Part shown: one piece after another, positions 46,533-58,680 of the stretch
Position numbering within the stretch: the stretch's first letter is position 1
Layout of the letters: each line of letters opens with the position of its first letter
Assembly (NCBI GenBank): GCA_019454045.1
Contig: SKCR01033447.1
Coordinates: 62,001-126,000 of the forward strand
DNA: 64,000 bases
From: Zanthoxylum bungeanum
Lineage: Eukaryota > Streptophyta > Magnoliopsida > Sapindales > Rutaceae
Direction: 5' to 3'
The notes under the pieces: model-generated
Databases searched by the model: none
Seen by the model: only the letters and a program-made list of their open reading frames with translations
Told to the model about the DNA's origin: nothing
Made by a program: the position numbers and the translations under genes

Positions 46533-48481
46533 TGTTGGACAATAATGACCCATAGCATCACTATTTGTACAGAACATGGTGTTGTTGTACAAATTAACTA
46601 TGTGACATAGGAAATTTCTCTTTTATCATTTGTAATTGGATAACCGGGATATATAAATGATAAAAGTCCATATGATTAGTTCTGGATTAATAAGATATGA
46701 GACAGTATTAATCCACTGAGGTTCAATCATTAAATATCGCTAGTCGTAATATGATTGAGATTGGATATCGATAATGCGGAATAGGCTATATTGTACTTGT
46801 GCGCGTTGTGGGAGCATAACGACATAGTTCTCATATATTTAAGTATTGGATACTTATGCAAGTGTGATAGGAGATTATGTTTACTGATGGTACGCAGCTT
46901 CGCTCTAAATAGACCCATCAGAATCCCATTGGTAGTATGACTATGTGTCTATGGGAATCCGATTCAGGGTAGGTGTATTTGGTCTTAACTTGAGACTTGC
47001 ATCGTTAATACTTGCGACAATCAATATACTTTGGTTTTGGTCGTTCGGGGTTTTAACAGGTTTTGTGTACGCCTCTTCTGGGTATATTGAGAATCGTAGT
47101 GTATTGGGTGTGATGTCAAGATTGAAGTATCACTTCAGTCATATGGAGATGATGATCACGTAAGATACGGAACTAGTACTCTTAAGTACTGCAGTCATCG
47201 GGATAATATGACTAGGTCATGTTTATCCGATTATAGAGACTAGTTACCAGAGATCCGATATGTGCTTCGTACAGGGCAGACACGATTCCAGCCCCAGTCC
47301 TAGCATGTGACATCTGATACTAGATCGTAATACGCAATACTACGTATACTACGCCTGACATAGATGATATATTCCTTAATGAATATTTCTGGAGAATTGG
47401 GTAGGCATGGTGCTTTGCTAGAAGCCAACCAGATCTTATAAATCGTTAAGAATGTGGTACTAGGTACGCACGTGTTCGGATATTCCGATAACCGAATTTA
47501 CTGCCAATATATCCAGGGATCTCATGGGTCGCTTCCCGAAAATTCACCGATGATGTATGACTCGAACATAATTAATCTGGGATTAATTGGAAGAGAAAGA
47601 AAATTAATCTAGGATTAATTACGGAGAGATTTTATCTGGGATAAAATACTATTTGAAGATAAAGAATGATTAATTTGAAATTAATCGATAAAATAATATA
47701 TTCGATATAATAAATGAAATTAGATTTCATAACGGAATTAAAATTGGATTTTAATTCTAGCGAACGAATTAATTTAGAATTAATTCGCGAGTGACGTGAA
47801 TAGTATTTTTGCTAGGCATAATTATTTAATTAAATTTGATTTAATTAAGTTGCAACGGAAAATTCGTTAATTCGAAATTAACGAAACCGAGCCAGGGATG
47901 TGTTTGCGGGCCCACTCGAATTTTGAATTTAACTGGGACCCACACAAGTCACATCACCTAGTCAACTTTATTAGATTTTTGGTTGATAGAAGTTGGTGGG
48001 ATTTTAGTTAACTTGTTACTTACACAAGTTTGAAAGCTTGAGTGACATTTACCAAATATTGTATTTGGTATATGATTTTATTTTTGGAAAAACAATTACA
48101 CTCAACACAATTCATTCTCTTTCTTTTCTTCACCTTGGCCGAATGGCCTTCTCCTTCTCTCTAGAATTCTTGGCTTGGTCGAGAGTTTCAAGATCACAAG
48201 GAAATAATTGTTGCCAATTTTTTCTTTTCTAGCACATAAAGAGATCATACAAAGGTGATTGGGAAACTACTCCCATGAGTTTGGAATCTCATTCATCAAG
48301 CTTGGAAGCTCAACATACATCAAAGAAATGAGAGCTTGGAGCAACACAAAAGGTTGGAAATTTTGTTATCTCCTACATCCACTTAGCCGATCAAAGTGAG
48401 TAATTTCCACTACCTTACTTTGCGTATTCACATGATTTCATATGCTTAATTTGATCTTGGTTTGACCTAGAAAATCCAACA
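46533..48481 (+). repeat. LTR J (family X, 1949 bp)
   Basis: From TGTTGGACAATAATGACC to AATCCAACA (48481). Palindrome array at about 47568-47890. Its distal third (AAAATCCAACA end) resembles LTR A more than E or F. No PBS follows, so it is a 3' LTR; flanking DNA is unrelated. Confidence 0.88.
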
Positions 48482-51236
48482 AATCGGACATAAATACGAT
48501 CCGGATTGGCACTATGAGCACCAACCCTAACATGTTTTATTAATTTCTTTTCTTTTTTTAAAAAAAAATTTACACCCATAAGTCTAAATGTAAAATTTTA
48601 ATTTTAATTATGATTAAATACAAAAGATTCTATTCTAATACTTTTTTTTAACAAAAGCTCATTTTCAAATATTAAGGGATACAATTATTATGATTAGTAG
48701 AGTGATTAGTAGCAATACATAATGCAACTTTCAATTACCAATGTGACCACAATGAAGGTTAATATGAAGTATATGCGACACAATATCTTTAGAGGTAATT
48801 TTTATCTTAAGTAAGTCCAAATTTATGAGAGGTATATTGATAAAAGTTGTAGGTATAAATGTTATGTGTATATATATTTTTATAGATTATGATTTGAAGT
48901 CTGGATAAATGAGAGATAAGTGTTTGAAAATGGTTAGTTTGAAATTATTATTCTTTCACAAATATAATGGTAATTTTTTATCTTTTTTTTATCAAAACTT
49001 TCTATTTTTAGATATATTTACATTTTTAGGTAAATAAAAAAATAATATTTTTTTAGAAAGAACACACCTCACATCGAGCGGGGTTGTAATATTAGTTTTG
49101 TTGGGCAGATGTGGAACCCCTAAGGTCGGATCGGTGCCCCACGCAGTGGAAGTGGGTCTAACACAGAGATATCTAGCATTAAATTTTAAAATATTTTTAT
49201 GTAAAACTATATTTCGTTTCGAGTCCGTATGAAAAAAGGAACCAAAACAGAGTCCGGAAACTCCCAAACAGAGAAAATAAAATTTCAGTAAGTATTAACT
49301 ATGCGCGTTGCGACGTAGGAGCTTGGACCTCACGACGCTCCAAAGTACTAGAGCAAGTGTGAGAGATGAACATCAAAGCATCACGATGCGGAATGGGGGA
49401 GTCCCGATGGTCATAGATTTGATGCTAGATGTCACAATGCAGAGGAGTCAAAGTCGTAATGCTCCCTAGCCAGAGAGCAGTTTTCTACTTCAAAATAATA
49501 CTAAACACTTCCAATTTTCTCCTAATACTTCAAATACGCTTAAAATCTAATTTTAACATTATAACCACCATCAACACATGTTTACAACTAGCATGCTTGT
49601 ATTCTAAATACTTGTATGTATTTGTTTGAATCAAAACACAAACCAATTTAGAATCCCACTATGAAATGTCTCATGAACAATTCTAGTTCACCTAAAGGTG
49701 GTCAACTGATTCTAAAATGGTAGCCATAGCTCTAAGCTTTAATCTAGAGTATCAAACTCTTATTAATTATTTCATGTCCAACATGAACATTTTTGACCTA
49801 TTTAACAAGCATATTGTGTTTATACTTCCAAAGTATCCTAACACAATCTATTAGCCTTATTTCAATTTAATCTATATAATCATGCATCCAATACATAATT
49901 CATCATTATATGTATCACTATTGAAAAACTCACTATTGAAAAACATAGCTTAAGAGAAGTTCAAACTTACCTAGTAAGATTGATGCAAGATCGAATCCAC
50001 TTCTCCTTTACTGAAATGGTTGAAGAACTTTTAAGTATTAGCAAGTTTGACTCTAAGATCCAATCTTGATTCCAATGCAAACAAGACTCACTCCAAGATC
50101 CAATCTTGATTCCTCTTTGTTGAAATGTTGTAGAGATCTTCCAAAGCTTCTCTAAATATTTCTCTTCTATAGGCTAATTTCTCCAAGAATTACTTGTATT
50201 AGCTTTCTTAAGCTTGATTAAAATCATTTTTCAAGCTTGCTATTATAGTAAAACTTAAGTAATTTTTAATTAATAAAAATTTTAATTAAATTTTATGTGG
50301 GCTTAATGTAATTTATCCAAATATGTATAATTAGGTATGACTAATCTACATTGTCTACCATTTTGATTTAATCCAATTAAATCAAGTCAATGATTAGGAA
50401 ATGAATTAGTTCAATATTTGTCACTTTGATTTTATCCAATTAAATCAAGCTAAAACACATATAATTACATACTTGCAATTAGCATAATATCCTCAAATGG
50501 TAGAGATAATTATGAAATTAAAAAAAAAAAAAAAAACTTTGTGTAAATATTAAATTAATCCAATTAGGTCAAAGTAAAAAATCAATGTTAGCCAATAACA
50601 CTTGATTATCTTAATTAATAATTATAATATCGAATATTATCTTTTATCAAAATTAATCGACTACCCAAGGGCTCAACGAGTATACTTCATATCGGGACTC
50701 TCTAAGTTCAGACACGTTCGTCATATAAGCCTAGCTAATATGTACATAATTCGGCCATCTCTGAATTCGTGAAGAACACTAACGATCTTTCTGAACTATA
50801 CAAGTTAAGGTCATCACATATGTTTAAAAATCCTTCTATTGTTGGCTATCTGGGTTGTGCTTAGGAAACATAGAATACACCTTCATGTTTTCGAGGCGCA
50901 TATCTCATGTCGATATGTACACGATTTTTTACAATTGATGTGATCCGCCCTAGCTGATCGACTCTGGCCAAAGCTTTAAGAATCGTGATGTTACTTACAT
51001 GGATACTTAAACCCCTTATGGTACACATACGGGCCGACGAATCCTATCTTGATTCGCACTTGATTAACGAGTGTATCGGTCCTCACCCAATGAATATCTA
51101 GAGGCCAGATCATTTCTGACATACATGACATCAAAGTATGAAGGATCTCACACAAAATCAAAATCATCCTATAGTCAAATGAGTAGATATGTTATTCGAC
51201 TCGAGGAGATTCCTATTAAAGGTGGTATGTATTTCT
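48482..51236. other. AT-rich DNA without a recognisable gene
   Basis: Both strands are closed by frequent stops. There is a poly-A run at about 50520-50537. No LTR ends, tRNA or conserved domain is recognised. It may be old decayed transposon sequence. Confidence 0.6.
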
Positions 51237-51237
51237 A

Positions 51238-51437
51238 ACTATTATGAATCACCCTGAGTCATTCAGTATTCGGTCCAACCAATACCCTCATATCTATACT
51301 ATAGGAACCATTTTCCTAACACAGCGAAAATACGTTACTATTAGGAATCACCCGTGAGTTTTTCAGTATTCGATCTAATGAATACCCTCATGTCTATACT
51401 ATAGGAATCACTTTCCTAACGTAGTAGAAATACGTTA
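51238..51437. repeat. Two-copy tandem duplication, about 99 bp unit
   Basis: CTATTATGAATCAC (51239) and CTATTAGGAATCAC (51338) open the copies. Both go on with CAGTATTCGRTC, AATACCCTCATRTC and TATACTATAGGAA and end in AAATACGTTA. Copies differ at about a dozen or more positions. Confidence 0.88.
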
Positions 51438-52320
51438 GGCACTCGGGATCTGAGAATAAAATTTTTTCTTCTTAAGGCCGAATGTGACCAGTTCTCTCAC
51501 TGAAAATTTTCTTTTATTTTTAACAAAATTTCAGCCCCTGAACAGCAGTGAAAATATAGACTATTTTGGACCCGAAAAGAACCCAGCTCATTGCCCAAAT
51601 CAGCCCTTGATTGCGTCAATTACCATTGAGTTCCATGTCTGATTTTCAGATAAAATCAGCCCCAAAAAAGTCTTAAAACACCCCTATATATTCCTCGAAA
51701 ATTATGGATTAAAAGGAAATCAAACCGAGCCCCGTAACACTCTTTGGACGTGTGGCAATGAGTAGAAAATTGCTCACTGCCATGTGATTTGTTTTGAAGA
51801 TGAAAAATAAGAATTTGGTTTGAAACAAAATAGCCTTTCGTGTTATATCTCGTCACCAACAGAAGTAGGGTGGACTACACTCACAATCCTATCTCTAAAC
51901 TCTTTAAAGATCAAATATCACACTAAGTATTATTTTGATTTTCTTTCTTTTATTCTTTTGTTTTCTTAACACTTGAGAGAATTCTCTTAGAACAATGAGA
52001 ATATGGCTAGGATTTGAATAAGAGATTAGGCAAAAAAAGAAATCACAATTTCATTTTACCTAAGATTATTAATTTCCAAAATTTACAAAACCCTTCCCCT
52101 CCCCCTCCCCCACTAATAAGTTTTTCGACCACCCTTTTTTTTTAAAAAAAAAAATTTGTAAAATATCATTTACTTTCCATAAAGAAAAAGATGTTACAGA
52201 AAAATATTTATCACCTTTTAAAAGATGTAACTACCAAAATAAATCCTAAAGTTTCCAAAACCCGAATTTGGAAATTCCAAATTTTTCCTTTATTAAATTA
52301 TATCATATATAATTTAATAA
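51438..52320. other. No gene seen
   Basis: Mixed sequence with TGTTGGTGACGAGATATAAC on the minus strand at 51861, which could be an LTR start (right border). Poly-T/poly-A tracts lie near 52134-52155. No open frame of interest. Confidence 0.45.
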
Positions 52321-52344
52321 CATGTGTTTAATTATCATAAAATT

Positions 52345-52345
52345 T

Positions 52346-52377
<32 letters not shown>

Positions 52378-52400
52378 AAAACAAACACACACTAAACTTA
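52345..52400. repeat. (TA)n/(CA)n microsatellite
   Basis: TATATATATACACAC followed by imperfect ACAC repeats. Confidence 0.9.
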
Positions 52401-52649
52401 ACATATAGTATAAAGTGTGACTAAATAATATTATTAATCATATTAATAACATTTACATATGTGAGTATATGATTGGATTATCCAATTATATTTAATCTGC
52501 TACAGTATATTGAGCTAGCACAGGGAAAAATTGATCTATGGTTCTGAGCTCCAATAATCCTAGAATATTAATTAAGCTCTTAATTAAATCTTCTGAATTA
52601 TTAACTTCAGATTATTCCACTAAAAATCTGAAGCTGCACTCTCGTTATA

Positions 52650-53207
52650 GCAAATAGATAAGTTAAGGTGAACCACATCGATGTCCATCGATACAGTCAT
52701 TACATACGAATTGGCCCTTCATGAGTATCTCGTAATTAGAGCAGGGTCATAATGTCTGTTATACCCCTCTAATTTTCTTCACCTTAAGTATCATTGATTC
52801 TCTAATGAACGATTTATTCATAACTATTATGAATGTTAATCTTTCTATTCGTAATAGAAAGACTCGAGCACTCTGACCATTCAAATACCAAATCAACCCT
52901 TAGGAAATATACTCATCTACTTCTCGCAAGAATGAGTGAACTCTATATCTATATAAAATGTCCTCAGCTACACACTAAACTATGTCCCCAAAGTACGTAG
53001 CTATTGGTCGGGATTGCTACACCAACCTCGCCTTTGTAAATCAAAGGACATAGTATGTCATGTAGGAGTTCGTAGTACACTTAAGATTAAGACAAATTCA
53101 TAAATGATCATCTAGTAGATTGAAATGAGTTTCTTTATTTGACGGATATTATAAGAAATTCATTTTTATCTGGGTCTAGTCCTATATGATCACATCATAT
53201 AAGGTGT
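52650..53207 (-). repeat. Part of an LTR-like sequence interrupted by element E
   Basis: Continues after E at 63245. The right border at 63579 is TGTTGGGATATATATC on the minus strand, a typical copia LTR start. The left border is not clear; 52650 is only a guess at where similar style begins. Confidence 0.45.
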
Positions 53208-53325
53208 TGTTGGATAATATGACCCATAGCGTCACTATTTGCACAGATCATTGTGTTGCTGTAGCAAATTAACTATGTAACAAGGAAATTGCACTCTCAT
53301 CGTTTGTGATTAGATCACCATAGAT

Positions 53326-53333
53326 ATATAAAT
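53326..53333 (+). promoter_or_regulatory. Putative TATA box of the family X LTR
   Basis: TATATAAA, about 118 bp into the LTR, at the same place in A, F and J. If it is used, U3 is very short and most of the LTR (palindrome array included) is transcribed at the RNA 5' end. In the 3' LTR of E the counterpart is TATATCAA. Confidence 0.45.
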
Positions 53334-54267
53334 GAAGAGAGGTCCCCATGATTAGTTCCTGGATTGAGATGATATGAGACAGTATCAGTCCACAAAGGAT
53401 TAATCATTAAATATCCATAGCCGTAGTATTATCGAGACTGGACATCGATAATGTGGAATAGGCTAGTATTGCACTTGTGTGCGTTGTGAGGGCACAACGA
53501 CATAGTTCTCATATATATAAGTGTTGGAGACTTATGCAAGTGCGATAGGAGGTCGTGTTTCACCGATGGTACGGGAAACAGCTTCGCTCTGGATAGACCC
53601 CTTCGGAATCCCATTGGTATTATGACTAGGTGTCTATGGGAGGCCGAAATCAAGGTAGGTGTGTATAGTCTTAACCTGAGACTTGCATCGCTAATACTTA
53701 CGATAATCGATAAACTTTGGTTTTGGTGGTTGGGGGCTTTGACCGGTTATATGTCTACCACTTCTGGGTTTATCAGAGAGTCGTAGAGTATTGGGTATGA
53801 TGTCGAGACGGAAGTATCACTCCAGTCATAGTGGAGATGATGTCACGCAGGATACGGTATTAGTGCTCTTAAGTGATGCGCATCCAATCGTGATATTATG
53901 ACCAGGTCATGAATATCCGATTATAGAGACTAGTTACCAGACATCCGATATGTGTTTCGGACGGGGTAGACACTTATCCAGCCCCAGCCCTAGCACGTGA
54001 CTATCCGATACTGGGCCGATACGCACAATACGATTGTATACTACGCTTGATATAGATCTAAATATTCTTAAAAGGATATGTCCGGAGAATTGGGTAGACT
54101 TGGTACTTTTCTAGGAGTCGACCTTGTCTCGTAAATCGGTTAGAACGTAGTACTTGGTACATACGTGATTCGGATACACCGACGACCGTATTTATAGCCA
54201 ACTTATCCGGAGATCTCATGGGTCGCTTCCCGATAATCCACCGATGACGCACAATTCGCACTCTTGA

Positions 54268-54565
54268 ATAATCTGGGATTATATAGAAGAGAGAGAAAAT
54301 TAATCTAGGATTAATTACGGAGATATTTTATCTAGGATAAAATATCGTCGAGAGAGAGATAATGATTAATTTGGAATTAATTGATGAATTAATATATTCG
54401 ATATATTAAACGAAATTAGATTTCGACGCGGAATTAAAATTAGATTTTAATTCGGGCGAATGAATTAATTTGGAATTAATTCGTTAGCGACGTGAATAGT
54501 GAATTCACTAGGCGTAATCACTTAATTACGACACGACGGAAAAATCGTTAATTTGGAATTAGCGA
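54268..54565 (+). repeat. Palindrome (hairpin) array in the 5' LTR of E
   Basis: In order: ATAAT/ATTAT (loop CTGGG), AATTAAT/ATTAATT (CTAGG), GATATTTTAT/ATAAAATATC (CTAGG), ATTAATT/AATTAAT (TGG), TTAATATAT/ATATATTAA (TCG), CGAAAT/ATTTCG (TAG), GAATTAAAAT/ATTTTAATTC (TAG), GAATTAATT/AATTAATTC (TGG; the 5' copy has TGAATTAATT before it), CGTAAT/ATTACG (CACTTA; the last C/G pair of the 5' copy reads ATTACGAC) and CGTTAATT/AATTAGCG (TGG, one G-T pair). Arms are 5-10 bases, loops mostly 3 or 5. Confidence 0.92.
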
Positions 54566-55315
54566 ACCCGAGCCCGAGTGTGATTGCGAGCGCATTGGTA
54601 TTTCGAATTCGAGTGCGGCGACGCAAGTCACATCAAGCGTCAAATCTAACGTCAAGTCATTCATCACATCAAGTGTCAAATCAAGCGTCACTTTGAGTGA
54701 TGTGACATTTGATTGATTGATGTGAGTGATTGATTGATGGAAAACATGACACTTGACATAAAGTTGACATGACTTAAAGTTGATGTGAATAGTGTTTGCT
54801 TTAATTATTGACTTTTTAAATGCAAATGCAAGGCAAATGCAAGTGAAATTCTTTTGAATTTCAAACAAAGTATATAAGATATACTTAAAATGCATTGATA
54901 TAATAAAACACACATCTCTCATCTCTCTCAAACTCTCTCCTCTCCTCACGCCAAACCTGAAATTTTTCTCGTTTTGAACCAGTTTTGCCGTGAGCTAAAG
55001 GGAAGCAAGGGTGGGTTTTTATGGCAAAAACTCAAGTGCTAGCACACTTACGAGTCTTGCGAAGGTGGTAGGGAGGTTCCCCTATGAGCCGGGATCCGTC
55101 TAACGAAGTCCGGAGCTCCGTTTCGCAGCTCAAAATTCTGTTGACGAAGGCAGTGGACTGCTAGGCAGTGGCGCCCTTGGCAGTGAGTTTTGTTGCTTCG
55201 TTCGTCTTCAAATCGACTCAACCGATCGATGTGAGTATTCCGCTACCTCCGTTGATGTATTCACTCATGTTTTCATGCTTTGATTTGATCTTGGGACCTA
55301 ATAAAAACTCAACAA

Positions 55316-55327
55316 TGGTATCAGAGC
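55316..55327 (+). promoter_or_regulatory. Primer-binding site of element E
   Basis: TGGTATCAGAGC, one base after the LTR; complementary to the initiator Met tRNA 3' end. Confidence 0.95.
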
Positions 55328-57850
55328 TAGTGTTGCAAGCATGAAATTTTAGGGATTTAAAATTTGGGTAAATGTGATTTGAGCATGATTTGAATGAATT
55401 GTTTGTTTGAGTATGCTTATAACATGTTTAATTGCATATTGGTTGGATCAATTTGACGAAAAATGATTTGGAATTATTTTCCCCAAAATGGACATGTTGG
55501 CCGAATATGATTGGATTTTGGGATCTTGGATTTTTTATTTTTTGATTCATTTGATGAGTTAGAATCGATTAGGTTGACGTTAATTTGAATCGAATTGGAT
55601 TGGATTTCGAATTGGACAAAAACCCCAAAATTCTTATGATGGCTGAATGCATGTAATGCCCTAATGTCTTGGTGTTTTTGATTTTGTGACATTGGATGTG
55701 TGTGAAATCATTTAGGATGGTGATTTGATGTCGATTGTGGGTTCGATTGGATCGAAACCGAATCGGACACAAAATCCCTCTTTTGGCCGAGACTTAAAAG
55801 CATGTAAATGGGTTTGATTTTTCATATTGTGTTTTTGACATGTGATAATGAATTTAGCATGATTAATTGGAGTAATATTGTGTTTTAGAAATATTGTTTT
55901 AGTCGATTAATCATGTAACGCACTTTAGGTAATTAAATTGCGTAATTGGATTAGTGTAATTTAATTATTTAGGCTTTAAATTGGATTTGGGCTTCTAATG
56001 TTGTAATTGGGCCTATTGGGCTTGATTTATCAAGTTTGGTTTAGGCCAAGTGGATTGGATCCAATTGGGCCCAAAACCTTAACCATAAAGCCCAAATGCG
56101 ACTTAATGAACCTTAAAAGTTCAATTGGGCCTAATGGGCCAAGATTGATTTATGGGCTTATGGGGTAAATCCCGGATTGGACTTTGGTTATCGGTTTGAC
56201 CCGAGTTGACCAAAAGTCCACGCCTTAAGAAATCAATCAAAAGCCCATTGGACTTTAATTGAATCGACGTTGGATGTTAATCGGTCTTTGAGACGCGTTA
56301 CGATTAGATTTGGAATTTAAATCGTAAAAGGTTTATTAAATAAAGTGTAATGTTCAATTTGGAATTGAATAGTGAATTAGTTTTAAATACATGTTAAATT
56401 AGATTTAATAATGCAGTTTAATTTAATTCATGAATTCGTACTTTAAGTACTTATTCGCAAAAACGAGTTTGACTCGATCAAAATCAAGTCGTTGTTTGAA
56501 CATTGGATGATCACTTAATTATCAGATTAATTAATTTGATTAGATTGATTGATAGCATGCTTATATGTGTGAATACTTGGTTGTGTTGAATGAATAATGT
56601 ATATCGGATGGATATTAGATGGGTGGGCAATTTTAGAAATTGTTGTAATAAATTCGATTTATTAAATTGGACCTGCGTGTCCAGCCTTTCACCTTTATTC
56701 TCTTGTATTCTCTTCTCACCTATTCCCCTCTATGTATATGAGGTTTCTTTAGAAGTGTAGTGTAACGGGTAGAAGTAATACTAGTGCTAGCTTGAGTGAG
56801 AAAGGGAGAGATTTGATCTAGGATCAATGTGTAAAGTATCCATCCGCATATCATTATTATTTTATTTCATACTCGCTTTATTATGTATTTAGAATGCATG
56901 TTTAAGGGTGTATGATGATGAGACCTAACAAAGATAATTAAATTGGTAGCCAATTTGCACGCGAAAAACCCTTGTTTTATATTAAGCGATTATCCTTCCA
57001 TTGAATGATTCTTGTTCAAGATCCGATTGGCATTGGTTTGTTGGCCAAAGTCAAGACCTTGTCAATTGGATGTTTTGAATCATGAGAGTTTTGTTCCACA
57101 TCGGTGTCTAGTCCAAGTTGTGATTTGTTGGCCAAAGTCAAGATCACTTCTTGTCCAAAGACATTGATTACGAAACTTTCCTTGTCAATGGGTCCCGCTT
57201 AACTGGAGTCATTAGGTTTGTTGTGCCAAAGCCAAGGCCTAGATGATTCGGAGGATAAGGTTAGAAAATGTATTAGATACATTGGCATAAGTAATATGTT
57301 TAGGACTTGGATGTCCACCTAACCGGATCTGGGAATTGGATTGGATCCAATTGATCTGTGAGATCTACCTGGTTAAGTAGCATACAGCTTGTTGGCCAAA
57401 GTCAAGGTTGTATGTTATTTAACAGGATCCTAGCCCACTAGGAAACACGGTTTCCCGAGTACTCCACAGAGGGTTAGAGGCTCGACGAAAAATAGTGAGA
57501 GGCAAGTATTGAATTTGCAACACATTCGTTCAATTACTCGCCATACGCGCTCAAACAAATATCATTCGTCAATATTTTACGTTGTTTTAAAAATATATAT
57601 ATAGTTGGACTATATACAAACTCATTCAATATATAGTTGATTTTATAATTGGATTATAGTAATCAATATAATTGAATTAAAATAATAGTTGATTTTGTAA
57701 TTGGATTATAGTAATCAATATTAAAATTATAGTTGATTAAATAATTAGATTATTGTAATCATTATAATAAATAGTACCTTATTAAATTGATTAAATAGTT
57801 GGACTATTGAAATCAAGAAAGAATTGGAAAGTTGAATATTTAAAATATAT
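55328..57850 (+). other. Leader of element E (about 2.5 kb, non-coding)
   Basis: No protein-coding content. Features: many GGCCCAATT/GGGCTT motifs (55990-56260), palindromes such as TTCAATT/AATTGAA (loop TGG, about 56352), TTGGCCAAAGTCAAG at 57041, 57128 and 57392 with a variant at 57221, and AGTTGATTTTATAATTGG-type repeats starting at 57634, 57687 and 57731. It is conserved in F, G, I and K. Confidence 0.88.
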
Positions 57851-58680
57851 AATCCTTGGATTAAATGTTTTAAATGATTTATTTTCAATTGGGAATTAAT
57901 AATAGGTTAATTTATTTGATAAAATAACTTATTATACTGAGCCCATAATTAAGCAAATATTGAGCATAAAATCTTTGGAAGATTTATGTGATGATGACTT
58001 TAGTGCTTAATTAATATACTTATAATAAATCTATCTTTAGATTTAAAAGTATTAAAGTTGCAATTAATAATTCTTGGAGAATTAATTGACTATTCTAGTG
58101 GAGAAAAGTCAAAGTTTGCAATTGGGCATATTGCACGAGGTGCATATCGTTTCGATATTCCGAAACCCAAGGCTTGGCCAAAGGTTTGTGAAATATTGAA
58201 AAATAATTGACATATCCCAAAGTGACTACCATTTGGATATGGAAGACACGAAGGAATTAAAGAAAGGGCGAGGCTCTAACTTTAAAAATATTTGTCAAAG
58301 TTATGTTCAATGCTGGTATTGAAATTGGATTTTAAATACTTAGTGTGATACATAAACATATATGAATTGATGTTCGGAATCCGCTTTGAGCTGGATACTG
58401 ACTTCAAGCCGAGATTATTCTGCGAATCGGAAACGGGACGAAAGTCGCTGTTTCGACCGTAGATACCTAAGTTTAGGAACTACCCTTAGGGTATGTACTT
58501 AAATTAGGAAATGTTATGATGTAACTAGTTTGACTAGAGACATTATCTCTATATCAGTGTTTAATCCGTTGCGGATAAAACCTTTATATTCTAGAACACT
58601 AAAGTGTTTTATTATATAAAGATGATACTGAGATAAATACATTAGATGTAAATAACATAATTTATATTTTGAATATAATA
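57851..58680 (+). pseudogene. Gag and protease remnants of element E
   Basis: DNA-level match to H (15739-16740). Landmarks: GGAAGATTTATGTGATGATG (57976), AATTCTTGGAGAATTAATTG (58067, the LGELM block), AAACCCAAGGCTTGGCCAAA (58161), and the zinc-knuckle region near 58205-58250. The protease active site near 58335 is unreadable. Coding capacity is lost. Confidence 0.75.

Larger units (their letters stand above)
53208..55314 (+). repeat. 5' LTR of element E (2107 bp)
   Basis: TGTTGGATAATATGACCC to AAAAACTCAACA. Palindrome array at 54268-54565. A 24-bp-type minisatellite around GCGTCAAATC lies at about 54625-54700. Confidence 0.96.

Noticed and set aside
49070..49170. GC-richer patch that could be a tRNA or gene fragment
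   Set aside because: I could not form a cloverleaf or a meaningful open frame.
55474..55772. Ser/Asn-rich minus-strand ORFs in the leader (also 29746-29979 and 38399-38596)
   Set aside because: They recur only because the leader recurs; frames are not kept between copies and no domain is seen.
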